NCBI GenBank assembly: GCA_002305165.1
Contig: DBQI01000023.1
Location: 1 to 64,000 of the forward strand
DNA length: 64,000 bases
Direction of reading: 5' to 3'
DNA from: Armatimonadetes bacterium UBA1398
GTDB taxonomy: Bacteria; Armatimonadota; Zipacnadia; UBA1398
In this document: positions 1-8,039 of the stretch, piece after piece
Layout of the letters: every line of letters begins with the position of its first letter
Numbering within the stretch: the stretch's first letter is position 1
Program-made: the position numbers and the translations under genes
The notes under the pieces: generated by a model
Databases searched by the model: none
Told to the model about the DNA's origin: nothing
Seen by the model: the letters and a program-made list of their open reading frames with translations, nothing else

Positions 1-107
1 AACCTCATGAATAATACGGGCTAGAGGACACCACCGCCACGGAGGCCGACGTAGCCCAGGCTCTGATTCGCTGGGCCGAGACGGGTGAGCATGTTGGCCG
101 TGCCCTA

Positions 108-425
108 GTGGCCCAGGGTGCGATCCTAGAAGCCGAGCGGGTTCGCTGCCTCGGGCGCCAATGGGGGATCGATTTCATCGATCTATCGTCGACGGAGCCG
201 GACAGCACGGCCGTGGGGCTCGTGCCCCGCTACCAGCTTGAGCGAGGGCCCGCCATACCGGTCCTCGTCGATGAGGAGAAGAAGGTACTCTACCTGGCGA
301 TGGCGGATCCGATGGACCTCTATCTCATCGACACGATCCAGGCCACCGTGAACTACCGTGTTCATCCGCTGGTGGCTGTCGAGGAGGACATACGGCGGAG
401 GCTCCAGGACCTCGCTTCAGAGTAG
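108..425 (+). CDS. MshEN/GspE-N-type domain protein, 5' end unresolved (possible gene remnant)
   Basis: The 105 residues match the N-terminal domain of type II secretion / type IV pilus assembly ATPases (GspE, PilB, MshE). The segments DFIDLSSTEPDS, LVPRYQLERG and LYLAMADPMDLYLIDTIQ are typical of this fold, which in some members binds c-di-GMP. No ATPase domain follows; the frame stops at 425. Domain-like residues (GEHVGRALVAQGAILE) continue upstream of the GTG at 108. The frame is open back to an in-frame TAA at 12-14 and offers no ATG, GTG or TTG before 108. Either the gene starts at 108 and lacks the first helix, or the 5' end is frameshifted or decayed. It converges on the mannosidase gene with a 20-nt gap. 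The domain family is fairly sure; whether the gene is functional is not. Confidence 0.5.
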   Translation: MAQGAILEAERVRCLGRQWGIDFIDLSSTEPDSTAVGLVPRYQLERGPAIPVLVDEEKKVLYLAMADPMDLYLIDTIQATVNYRVHPLVAVEEDIRRRLQDLASE

Positions 426-445
426 CCCCGGAGCCGCTCGCCGCA

Positions 446-3088
446 TCATCGCACGCGCAGTGTGACAATCTCCTTGGCGCCCACCTCGATCGCCAGCATG
501 CCGGCATCCAAGGGTAGCGGCTCGCCTGCTGATTCATCTAGACGGGCTCGCCAGGCTTCACTCCCCAGGCCGCGGAGAGCGAGGGTCGCGCAGCATGGCT
601 GAGGCGTTGGGTTGTGGAACCGCAACAGGAACGCGTCGCCATCCTCCGTTCGCTTCAGGGCGTCGAGGACCAGAGTATCCGGTTCCATGTGGACGAGGCT
701 CTGCGGCAGGGACGCCGCGCCCTCCTGAGGCCCTGTCAGCGCGGTCAGCACCGGCGCGCGCATGGACGCAGCAACCTTCGACAGCCCTGCGCGGTAGACC
801 GAGCCGCTGAAGGGGACGATGGCGAGTTCGATGGAGTGGTGTCCGAGGGACTGAGCGCCCTCCTCGCCCGCAGTGCCGACAGTGGCGCTGAACCCCCTCA
901 GGAGTGTTACGGCGAGAGTCCGGGTGGGATCGTCACGCACGCACGATTCCTTCACGCCAGGAGCGACGACGGCGAGTCCACGCTCGTCATCAGAGATGGC
1001 GACGAAGGACTGCTGGGGTTGGATCTCTTGCGCAGGCTCGTTCCACCCCTGGGTGTCGGGCAGGGCGATGGGCCGCTCCACAATGTCGAATGCCATATCC
1101 GCGAACTGGGTGTGGGCGGCGACATCCGACGGGAAGAGGGCGCGCAGCCGGTGATCCCGTGCGACGTTGTCAACGTCAATGCGGCAGGCAGCGAAGGCCT
1201 GATCGCGCCTCAGAGTGATCCGAGTCGTGACGGGCAAGGCGATCCGCTCATCGGAGCGTCCCCGGCCTCCGCGAACCGCGGATCTGGGCACCAGGAAGCC
1301 AGTGTAATCGATCCGCAGTGTCGCCTGCAGGGGGCCGTCCGTCTCGAGGGTCACGGTACACCCTGACGCGACCGTAGTGGCCGCTTCATCCTCAAGCGGC
1401 GCGCGGTAGGTCCAGCCATCGCCTACATCGCCCGTATCCTCAAGGGTGAGCAGGTTGGCGTAGACCTGGTCGGTACGGAGGTCCGTCAGTATCAGCGCCC
1501 CTCCCAGCCCGACTTCGATCCTGATCAGACCATTGTCCAGTACGCCCGGCGCTGGGGAGAGGCTGCCCAGGTGGCTGACGGGGCGGGGTTGCGGACGAAC
1601 GGCGAGGGCGGTGAGACCCACGCTCGGAAGGCTGACTGGAACCGCCATCCGAAGCCGGTCCGTGAGGGTGGGGTGGGGTATCTCGCGGTGGTTGACGGCC
1701 ATGCCGGGTATCGCGGGGGTCTCACGAATGATCTGATAGGGCAACTCCACGCCGGCCTCGCTATACAGCCGGAAGTGAGGCGGCCTTGGGTGCGGCCAAG
1801 CGATCTCGACCTTACATACCTCGTCGCAACGAGCGCCCGAGGCGTTCAGGAGCACGAGCCCCGTCGAGTCCTCCCCGATCCAGGCGGTATCAACCGCCTG
1901 GGCGAGCGAGCCCACGGCCCTTTGCAGCACTTCTTGGCCGATGAGGCGGCACTGGTCGAAGCGGTACTCCATGTCCTTGTGGACCTGGTCAACAGAGCAG
2001 CCGCAGATGGAATCGTGAGGATGGTTCTCCAGTAGGTACTGCCAGGCGCGGCGGAGGAGACCCGCCGGGTAGGGCGCGCCTGCCAGGCTCGCCGCCACAG
2101 ACCACGGCTCGGCAGCCAGAGTCAGGAGCGACTCGCACTCGTCGTTCCACCTTTTGACCCGCGGGTGGCTTGAGTGGATCCCGTAGAAGAGGTTCGAGAG
2201 GGTGCCGCTGCGGTTCGGCTCGCGGATCTCGCCCCGCAACACGGGCAGTCGGTCGCGGTCCACGGCTTCGTGGATACGACCGAGGTATTCGGGCAGGGAG
2301 GCGTGGGACATCTCGCACAGTTCGCGAAGCTCGGGTCGGGCATTCCAGGCGTCTATGAGGTCCGGAAGCTCTGGGAGGATCTCGATGTGGTCCACGCCAT
2401 CCATGAACAGCAGCTCGGCCGTTGTGGAGCGGTCTCGCTCGAACTCAACGAGCTCCTTGAGTCGTCCGAGTGCCTCGTCGATGTCGAAGGGCTTCCCTCT
2501 GGCAGGGTGTCGCACATAGTAGAAGAAGTCCGAGTACGCGACGTCGTTGGGCAGGCGGAGGAGTAGCAGTCGCGTGCCGTCGGTCCCCTCCCAGATCATC
2601 TCGGCGGGGTTCCCCTCGTCATTGACGCCTCGGAACAGCATCGCGGTCTCGATGCCAAAGCCACGGCAGATCTGGGGGAACTGGCTGATGTGGCCGAACA
2701 TGTCCAGCTCGTAGCCGACGGCAAGGGGCTCACCCCCCCACGATCTCGCTGAGCGAGTGCCGCGGAGGAGGTTGCGCACGAGCGCCTCGCCCGATGGGAG
2801 CGTCTCGTCGGGCGCCACGAACCATGGGCCGGCGATCAGCCGCCCCGCCTCCATAAGAGCGCGCAGCCGCTCAGCGGCCTCCGGACGGATATCGAGGTAG
2901 TCGTCGATGACGATCGTCTGTCCGTCGAGATGGAAGAAGCGGTAGCGAGGGTCCGATTCCAGGGCATCGAGGACCTCGTCGAGCACATCCACCAACTTCG
3001 CGCGGAACACTTGGAAGGGACGGTACCACTCCCTATCCCAGTGGGTGTGGGAGATGATGTAGCCGCGGCAGGGACCTGTGTGCGCCAT
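446..3088 (-). CDS. Glycoside hydrolase family 38 alpha-mannosidase
   Basis: Predicted retaining alpha-mannosidase releasing mannose from glycans. The 880-residue product opens with the GH38 metal-site motif HTHWDREWY (from residue 14). The segment GYELDMFGHISQFPQI follows, with the nucleophile candidate Asp129. A central helical domain and large C-terminal beta-sandwich regions complete the usual GH38 layout and length. A second in-frame ATG lies 54 nt further upstream. I chose 3088 because an AAGGAGAG ribosome-binding site precedes it and the metal motif then begins 13 residues in. No signal peptide is visible, so the enzyme is probably cytoplasmic and acts on imported oligosaccharides. A perfect 12-bp palindrome about 130 bp upstream may be its operator. 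Family assignment is secure; linkage specificity cannot be read from sequence. Confidence 0.9.
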   Translation of the reverse strand: MAHTGPCRGYIISHTHWDREWYRPFQVFRAKLVDVLDEVLDALESDPRYRFFHLDGQTIVIDDYLDIRPEAAERLRALMEAGRLIAGPWFVAPDETLPSGEALVRNLLRGTRSARSWGGEPLAVGYELDMFGHISQFPQICRGFGIETAMLFRGVNDEGNPAEMIWEGTDGTRLLLLRLPNDVAYSDFFYYVRHPARGKPFDIDEALGRLKELVEFERDRSTTAELLFMDGVDHIEILPELPDLIDAWNARPELRELCEMSHASLPEYLGRIHEAVDRDRLPVLRGEIREPNRSGTLSNLFYGIHSSHPRVKRWNDECESLLTLAAEPWSVAASLAGAPYPAGLLRRAWQYLLENHPHDSICGCSVDQVHKDMEYRFDQCRLIGQEVLQRAVGSLAQAVDTAWIGEDSTGLVLLNASGARCDEVCKVEIAWPHPRPPHFRLYSEAGVELPYQIIRETPAIPGMAVNHREIPHPTLTDRLRMAVPVSLPSVGLTALAVRPQPRPVSHLGSLSPAPGVLDNGLIRIEVGLGGALILTDLRTDQVYANLLTLEDTGDVGDGWTYRAPLEDEAATTVASGCTVTLETDGPLQATLRIDYTGFLVPRSAVRGGRGRSDERIALPVTTRITLRRDQAFAACRIDVDNVARDHRLRALFPSDVAAHTQFADMAFDIVERPIALPDTQGWNEPAQEIQPQQSFVAISDDERGLAVVAPGVKESCVRDDPTRTLAVTLLRGFSATVGTAGEEGAQSLGHHSIELAIVPFSGSVYRAGLSKVAASMRAPVLTALTGPQEGAASLPQSLVHMEPDTLVLDALKRTEDGDAFLLRFHNPTPQPCCATLALRGLGSEAWRARLDESAGEPLPLDAGMLAIEVGAKEIVTLRVR

Positions 3089-3558
3089 GGAGGACTCTCC
3101 TTCGTGTTGCGAGCTTGTCACAGATGGCTTCGTTTCGGGCAATCAGCTCCCTCCTGGCGTTAGCACTCTGGCGAGGTTGGGCAGGCGACCGCAATGGGTG
3201 AAGGTGTTTCGGGCACTTGTATACAAGCAAGACACACGCCGCAGGGAAGTCAGCCGAGCGAATAGGCGCTTCCATCAGATGAGCCGGTCAGGCCACTTAG
3301 GGCCTCGAAGCGGAGATCGTGAGACTGGTCTTCCTGGTGAGCGAAGCGGCGTGAGGGAAGAAGCCCTTTCCGGAGAGGAAGTGGTGACGGAGTAGTGACA
3401 CAGCCCGGGTTTCTCACGCGGAGCCCGTAGCTCAACCGCCAAGCTGGCTAACCGCCTCGCCGTTCAGGCAGGCAATGCGAAGCACCGACAGTCCGCGCCA
3501 GTAGGCAGAAGGGTTGAGCGTGAACGGGCTCCGTGGCATGTACCGCCCCGTGAGCCCT
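3089..3558. other. Intergenic region with one operator-like palindrome
   Basis: This 470-bp stretch lies upstream of the GH38 gene and upstream, in chromosomal terms, of the end of the next minus-strand gene. Open frames here are short and have poor codon statistics. Apart from the palindrome at 3216-3227 I see no tRNA, riboswitch or convincing gene. Confidence 0.5.
3216..3227. promoter_or_regulatory. Perfect palindrome, GntR-like operator candidate
   Basis: CTTGTATACAAG is a perfect 12-bp inverted repeat about 130 bp upstream of the GH38 start codon. The core TTGTATACAA resembles operators of GntR-family sugar regulators. No regulator gene is adjacent. The position fits control of the mannosidase gene, but this is inference from symmetry and location only. 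Confidence 0.4.
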
Positions 3559-4146
3559 TCACTCTTCAGTGGGCGAACACTCTTCCGAGTCCTCGCCTGG
3601 CCACTCGTAGCGCGTCACGGGGACGTCTCTCTTGCGGCCGATGTCCTCGCGCGTGTGATAGGCGTCCTCCAGACCGGCCCTCTCGCAGAGGATCCTCAGG
3701 AACAGCCCCCAACGCCCCAGGCCCAGGGTGCGAATGCGCACGCTCTGTCCACTGGTGAGGTCAAGGCGCAGCCAGTGTGGCCGCAGTCCTTCGAGGACTC
3801 GGTCGGTGGTCGCGGCGAGGACCTCGCTGTACGGGATGGTCGCCGTCTCGCCTCGCACCCCACGGTAACGGATCTCCTCCAGGCCGAGAACGATGCGTCC
3901 ACGGGCCGACCACAGGGCATCGTTGATGGCTAGGACGAGGAATGGCAACGCTAGGATCGTCACGCCCGCGGCAATGAGCCAGAAAGTCCCGTAACCATAG
4001 TTCTCAGTGACATCCAGTCTCGCGGGGGCGCCGAAGCCAGCCACCGCCCAGAGCAGCAAGGCGACCGTTGCGCGCATCGTGAGCGTGTAGCGGAAGACCC
4101 GTGAGCGCTGAGGACGTGCCGCTAGAAGCCTTCGGAGATAGACCAA
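3559..4146 (-). CDS. Small membrane protein with two TM segments and PH-like C-terminus
   Basis: About 195 residues. Two hydrophobic segments (roughly residues 25-40 and 55-76) are followed by a soluble beta-rich tail (GRIVLGLEEIRYRG, TIPYSEVLAATT, LRLDLTSGQSVRIRT). The tail reads like the bacterial PH-type domain found in small membrane proteins. The function is unknown. The start is uncertain: the frame opens with a TTG at 4146, and an ATG at 4077 would remove the N-terminal basic stretch; neither has a good ribosome-binding site. The upstream minus-strand gene ends 54 nt before it, so the two may be co-transcribed. Confidence 0.55.
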   Translation of the reverse strand: MVYLRRLLAARPQRSRVFRYTLTMRATVALLLWAVAGFGAPARLDVTENYGYGTFWLIAAGVTILALPFLVLAINDALWSARGRIVLGLEEIRYRGVRGETATIPYSEVLAATTDRVLEGLRPHWLRLDLTSGQSVRIRTLGLGRWGLFLRILCERAGLEDAYHTREDIGRKRDVPVTRYEWPGEDSEECSPTEE

Positions 4147-4200
4147 GCCGAGAGACCGCCAATCCGACCGTCGCGGACGTGCCGCTCCGCGCCCAACACT

Positions 4201-6057
4201 CTACGGGTCCAGCCAGGTAGCCCACAAGCCGAGATCGAGTGCCGGATCATCGGGGAGCCCTGCAAGGTGCTCCCATCGCGACTCGACGACCAGCACGCGC
4301 CCTTGGACCATGGAGGCGGACGGGGAATCCGCGTAGATGCGGTCGCTGAGCAGTTCGAGAGGCTCCGATGCCCCCCGGGCATCGACCCAGGCGAGGGCCA
4401 GGTTCTGGAACATCCGATCTCCCGCCGGAGTCAGCGGACCATCGTCATCCTGCCGCCATATCACTGCGAGGCGCTCGCCCACGCGAACGGCATGGGGCTG
4501 GCTCGCCCGCCCATCGGCAGTGATGAGCCTCGGGCCCGCGAAGGTCCTGCCGTCGAAGAACTGCAGGTAGAGCGGTGACGGTGCCCGCGTGGCGGAGTCG
4601 GCGCCGCTCAGCGCGATTTGCTGGTCCACGTAGAGTAGAGCCAGTTCGCCGTCGAGAGACCCGAGAGAGGGGTCAGAAGGCAGGTGCTCGGGATCGGTCG
4701 CCACGGGCACATCGTCACCAAGGGGATCCAGCGTCTCGGCGTCCAGTGGTCGAAGCCAGAGGCGCGCGGCGGCTCCGGCCGCCCCCTCGGTGGATTCGCT
4801 ATACAGAACCCACAGAGCGCCCCAGCACTCCGCGACCGCCGCTGAGGCCGTCGTCCAGAGGGGGTCTGGCGAGCGGATGCTCTGAGGACCCACCACTGCG
4901 CCAGTGCGAAGATCCTTGGCTACGACCCGCACACTGCGGTTCTCCGGGCCCGGGCCGAGGCTCACGGCATAGGCGACAACGAGCTTCTCACCGACGGTGC
5001 AGCAGTGGATATCATCGATAGGCGCCGGGCTGCCGTCGACGGAGATGGCAGGCGCGATCTGGACCGGAGGGGCCAGCTCGCCAGTGGGCAGAACGGCGTG
5101 GGAGTAGACGCCTCCGCCGTGGCCGGCCACCAGCAACGCCCCCTCGCTGACTGGGGCAAGGCAGGGAGATGTCAGTCCAGGCGGAGCAAGGGGGACCGCT
5201 TCGGTGACACGGAGGCCGTCGGCAGCCGCGGTGTCCTCGTCCTGGGTGCGAAACTGCACCACCGGTGACTCCTCGAGAGGTCGACCAACAGCGGAGACCA
5301 GGCGCGCGCGAGCCTCGTACATGGTGCCAGGGAGCAGTCCGAGACACCGGAAGGTTGGCTCGCGGATGACCGCGGGGTTTCCTTGCCAGTCGGCGCCCGG
5401 CGCCTGGAGTCGGTGCTCGATCTGCCAGTAGGCGCCGCCCTCGAAGCCCCCGTCCCGAAGCAGGTTCTCCTCCGAGTTCACGGCCGCAAGATGGACGGCG
5501 TCCACGTACAGAGAGCCTCGCCCCCGCAAGCGCAGTCCGACGCGGACCTCCTGATGCCCATCGCGGCCGCGAAGCTGCCCGCTGGTATCGAGCCACTCGC
5601 CGCTCACATCGAGCACGAGGCGGAGCAGTTCCTCCCACGCGCCTCCGGGGCTGCGTCCCTCAACGTAGGCTTGGGCCTCCCCATCGGCGAGGACTCGGCC
5701 ACGGGCCTGCAGGCTGAGTTGGTAGGCTCCCCCGGCCTCGAGCCGAGTCGCGAGCACCTGAACCGTCTCGACTCTGCCCGCGGGGGACGGGTCGTGGTTC
5801 ACCAGCGCGACGGCGCGGTCTCCTTGGGCCGATAGCTCTACGAGGGACACATCCTGGCGCGATGGGTCTTCGATAAGAGCCTGCCAGGGCGAGGCGGCAA
5901 CCACGCTGCCAGCGGTCGTGGAGTCCACTGCCAGGAGCGCAGACCGGCCGCGGGTGTCCTCCACGGATAGAGTGATGGCCGTGGCGGGCCGCCCTATGAG
6001 GAGCAGCCCCACCAGCGCAAGCCGGGTCCAGATACGCGGTGCCAGCATCGAGAGCAT
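4201..6057 (-). CDS. Secreted protein with carbohydrate-binding-like and beta-propeller-like regions
   Basis: A 618-residue product with a clear signal peptide (basic MLAPRIWTR, then LALVGLLLIG, then an Ala-rich cleavage region). Residues 30-250 look like beta-sandwich modules (LYVDAVHLAAVNSEENLLRD and DGGFEGG are typical of carbohydrate-binding folds). A fibronectin-like segment follows (LLPGTMYEARARLVSA), then a long region of repeated beta blades ending in WEHLAGLPDDPALDLGLWATW. No catalytic signature is visible. The start at 6057 has a GGAAAGGA ribosome-binding site and gives the expected signal peptide. An upstream ATG at 6183 would add 42 unlikely residues. It is divergent from the HD-domain gene. 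Probably an envelope or extracellular glycan-binding protein. Confidence 0.7.
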   Translation of the reverse strand: MLSMLAPRIWTRLALVGLLLIGRPATAITLSVEDTRGRSALLAVDSTTAGSVVAASPWQALIEDPSRQDVSLVELSAQGDRAVALVNHDPSPAGRVETVQVLATRLEAGGAYQLSLQARGRVLADGEAQAYVEGRSPGGAWEELLRLVLDVSGEWLDTSGQLRGRDGHQEVRVGLRLRGRGSLYVDAVHLAAVNSEENLLRDGGFEGGAYWQIEHRLQAPGADWQGNPAVIREPTFRCLGLLPGTMYEARARLVSAVGRPLEESPVVQFRTQDEDTAAADGLRVTEAVPLAPPGLTSPCLAPVSEGALLVAGHGGGVYSHAVLPTGELAPPVQIAPAISVDGSPAPIDDIHCCTVGEKLVVAYAVSLGPGPENRSVRVVAKDLRTGAVVGPQSIRSPDPLWTTASAAVAECWGALWVLYSESTEGAAGAAARLWLRPLDAETLDPLGDDVPVATDPEHLPSDPSLGSLDGELALLYVDQQIALSGADSATRAPSPLYLQFFDGRTFAGPRLITADGRASQPHAVRVGERLAVIWRQDDDGPLTPAGDRMFQNLALAWVDARGASEPLELLSDRIYADSPSASMVQGRVLVVESRWEHLAGLPDDPALDLGLWATWLDP

Positions 6058-6233
6058 GGTGTCCTTTCCGGTAGCATCCCCAGAGTGCTTTCCTCCCGCC
6101 GGCGGGTTGCCCTTCTGGACCGGTGCGAGAGGGGGAAGCAGCATGTAAGCGAATCCGACCCATGCTGGCCCGTCCAGGCTCATGGACGAGATTCGCGGGG
6201 AGGATGATCCCCGGCGGCCGAATGGAGACAGTG

Positions 6234-6794
6234 ATGACGCGTACTCAGGCCTGGGAGCTCGTCTGCGAGTTCACCGAGAGCGATCGCTTGCGGAAGCATG
6301 CCCTGGCTGTAGAGGCGGCCATGCGTGGCTACGCCCGTTCCTTTGGAGAGGACGAAGAGGTCTGGGGAACCATCGGCCTGCTCCACGACTTCGACTGGGA
6401 GATCCACCCAACGCTGGAGGAGCATCCTGGCAAGGGTGCCGAGATCCTGCGCGACCGCGGGGCAGAGGAATGGGTGATCAAAGCGGTGCTCTCCCATGCC
6501 GAGCACACCGGTGTCACTCGGGACACGCTTCTCGAGAAGGCGCTCTTCGCGGTGGACGAGCTCTCGGGGTTTCTCGTCGCCTGCGCCCTCGTCCGGCCCA
6601 GCCGCAGCCTCACGGATATCACCCCGGAATCGGTCAAGAAGAAGATGAAGGACAAGACCTTCGCCGCCGCGGTGAACAGAGATGACATCACACGAGGGGC
6701 GGAGGAGCTGGGTGTGAGCCTCGATGAGCACATTGGGAACGTGGCGCGCTTCCTTGCCGAACGGGAGGACGATCTGGGGCTAGGCGCGCCCTAG
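6234..6794 (+). CDS. HD-domain hydrolase family protein
   Basis: A 186-residue soluble protein with an HD phosphohydrolase core. The early helix contains HALAVEAAMRGYA (metal-ligand His), then GLLHDFDWEIHPT supplies the HD pair, and LSHAEHTG and FAVDELSGFLVAC supply further ligands. Proteins of this layout are usually annotated as HDIG-domain or HAD-like hydrolases acting on small phosphorylated compounds; the substrate is unknown. The start at 6234 is preceded by GGAGA with 6-nt spacing. Longer in-frame starts at 6123 and 6222 lack this. No obvious operon partner; the pseudopilin gene follows after 274 bp. Confidence 0.8.
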   Translation: MTRTQAWELVCEFTESDRLRKHALAVEAAMRGYARSFGEDEEVWGTIGLLHDFDWEIHPTLEEHPGKGAEILRDRGAEEWVIKAVLSHAEHTGVTRDTLLEKALFAVDELSGFLVACALVRPSRSLTDITPESVKKKMKDKTFAAAVNRDDITRGAEELGVSLDEHIGNVARFLAEREDDLGLGAP

Positions 6795-7068
6795 GTGTCT
6801 GCTGCAGTGTCTTCTGGTTACCACTGACAGGCAGCCGTCAGGCCTCTTCCTCTCCCGAATGAGGCGGGTCAGACGGACCGGACGCTCTTGGGGCGCCCCA
6901 CGGCCGTGTACGGCATGTCGCGCGGACCCTTGTGGGTAGACCCGTAAGCAATTCCGCGTTTCGTACATAAGACTTGCTGGTAGCTTCTGGAGGCTGACAC
7001 CCTATGCGGTCGAAGCACGTACCCGCAACAGCCAGCGCCATGAGGGGACTGAGCAAGGTGACGCAGCC

Positions 7069-7671
7069 ATGAGACGCAGAGGCTTCACACTGATCGAACT
7101 GCTCGTCGTTATCGCCATCATCGCCATTCTCGCCGCTATCCTATTCCCCGTCTTCGCCCGCGCAAGGGAGAGCGCTAGAAGAACGAGTTGCGTCAGCAAC
7201 CTGTCGCAGCTTTGCAAGGCCGCCATGATGTACGGCAGCGACTACGATGAGTTCCTCCCGGTGGGGGTTACCCAGGGCAACCCGATGCCGAACGTGTCCT
7301 TTGGGCTCTACCCGTATGTGAAGAGCGAGGCGGCCTACTACTGCCCGTCCGTGGACATCCTATCCACGTACGATCCGACCCTCGCCCATACGCCCGACAA
7401 CTGGGCTGCGGGCAACGTCGGTTACTACTTCTGGTCGATGGATGGGATCCACCCCCACACCGGCCCGTTCATCGTGCGGCACCCACCCCGGCGCCTGAGC
7501 TTGGCCTCAGAGCCTGATCTCTGGATGTGGAGCGATGTTTTCGGCCAGTTCTTTTGGAGCCAGGGCGCGCCGTTCGCCCATCAGATGCCGAAGTGGAGCT
7601 TCACGAACGTCGCCTTTATGGATGGACACGTCAAAGCCATCTCCGGGCGCCCCGTCGAGGTCTTCAAGTAG
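7069..7671 (+). CDS. Type IV pilin-like / pseudopilin secreted protein (Armatimonadota type)
   Basis: A 200-residue prepilin-like protein. A short basic leader MRRRG is followed by the peptidase site G-FTLIE and a hydrophobic helix LLVVIAIIAILAAILFPVFA. Next comes ARARESARRTSC and the segment LCKAAMMYGSDYDEFLP. The globular part ends with FTNVAFMDGHVKA, the usual C-terminal DGH motif of the DUF1559/prepilin-H-X9-DG group. Such proteins are abundant in Planctomycetota and Armatimonadota and probably form pseudopilus-like or surface assemblies after processing by a PilD-type peptidase. The arrangement here is the strongest taxonomic hint in the window. It is followed by a strong hairpin and is likely monocistronic. 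Confidence 0.88.
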   Translation: MRRRGFTLIELLVVIAIIAILAAILFPVFARARESARRTSCVSNLSQLCKAAMMYGSDYDEFLPVGVTQGNPMPNVSFGLYPYVKSEAAYYCPSVDILSTYDPTLAHTPDNWAAGNVGYYFWSMDGIHPHTGPFIVRHPPRRLSLASEPDLWMWSDVFGQFFWSQGAPFAHQMPKWSFTNVAFMDGHVKAISGRPVEVFK

Positions 7672-7686
7672 ACTCCCCGTCCCTCC

Positions 7687-7712
7687 AGGGGCGCCGCCGT
7701 AGCGGCGCCCCT
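7687..7712 (+). terminator. Strong hairpin after the pseudopilin gene
   Basis: AGGGGCGCCGC pairs perfectly with GCGGCGCCCCT around a CGTA tetraloop (11 bp). It begins 15 nt after the pseudopilin stop. There is no U-tract, so termination efficiency is uncertain, but the stability and position support transcript-end formation. Confidence 0.6.
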
Positions 7713-7778
7713 GTCTACGCAGGCGCTCCGTCGGGGGGCAGCGAACAGCGTGCGTGGCCCAGAGAGGAGGTCCCCGCC

Positions 7779-8039
7779 ATGCCAACGGCCATCATCGTTG
7801 GGGTCGGATGCAGGAAGTGCCATGCTCTCAGGCAGCTGGTCGAGGAGATCATCGCCGAGCAAGGGATACCAGGCGTAACCGTGCAAAGCCTCAACCCCCT
7901 CGAAGCGGATCCACCCACGGACCAACTGGTCATGCCCCCAGCGCTGCTCCTGGATGGAGAGGTCATCGTCTCCGGGCGTGTGCCGAACCGGCAGCGGCTC
8001 GAGCGCGACCTAGTGGCGAGGCTGAAGGGCTCGGGGTAG
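7779..8039 (+). CDS. Small thioredoxin-fold protein with CxxC motif
   Basis: An 86-residue protein of the small redox-active disulfide / thioredoxin_3 type. A beta strand TAIIVGVG runs into C11-R-K-C14, then a helix HALRQLVEEIIAEQG. The cis-Pro-like strand follows (LVMPPALLLDGEVIVSGRVP), ending in a helix LERDLVARL. It probably acts as a disulfide carrier or reductase; the partner is unknown. The start at 7779 has a GAGGAGG ribosome-binding site 8 nt upstream. The last 30 nt overlap the end of the convergent GH5-like gene. Confidence 0.78.
   Translation: MPTAIIVGVGCRKCHALRQLVEEIIAEQGIPGVTVQSLNPLEADPPTDQLVMPPALLLDGEVIVSGRVPNRQRLERDLVARLKGSG

Noticed and set aside
3420..3480. tRNA-like GCCCGTAGCTCAAC segment
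   Set aside because: No matching acceptor or T arm (no GTTCGA-type T loop) lies at the right spacing.
6795..7068. Possible c-di-GMP (GEMM) riboswitch upstream of the pseudopilin, from a GGTGACGCAGCC segment
   Set aside because: The other GEMM elements (first CAAA block, tetraloop/receptor, P1b stem) are absent, and the segment overlaps the start codon.
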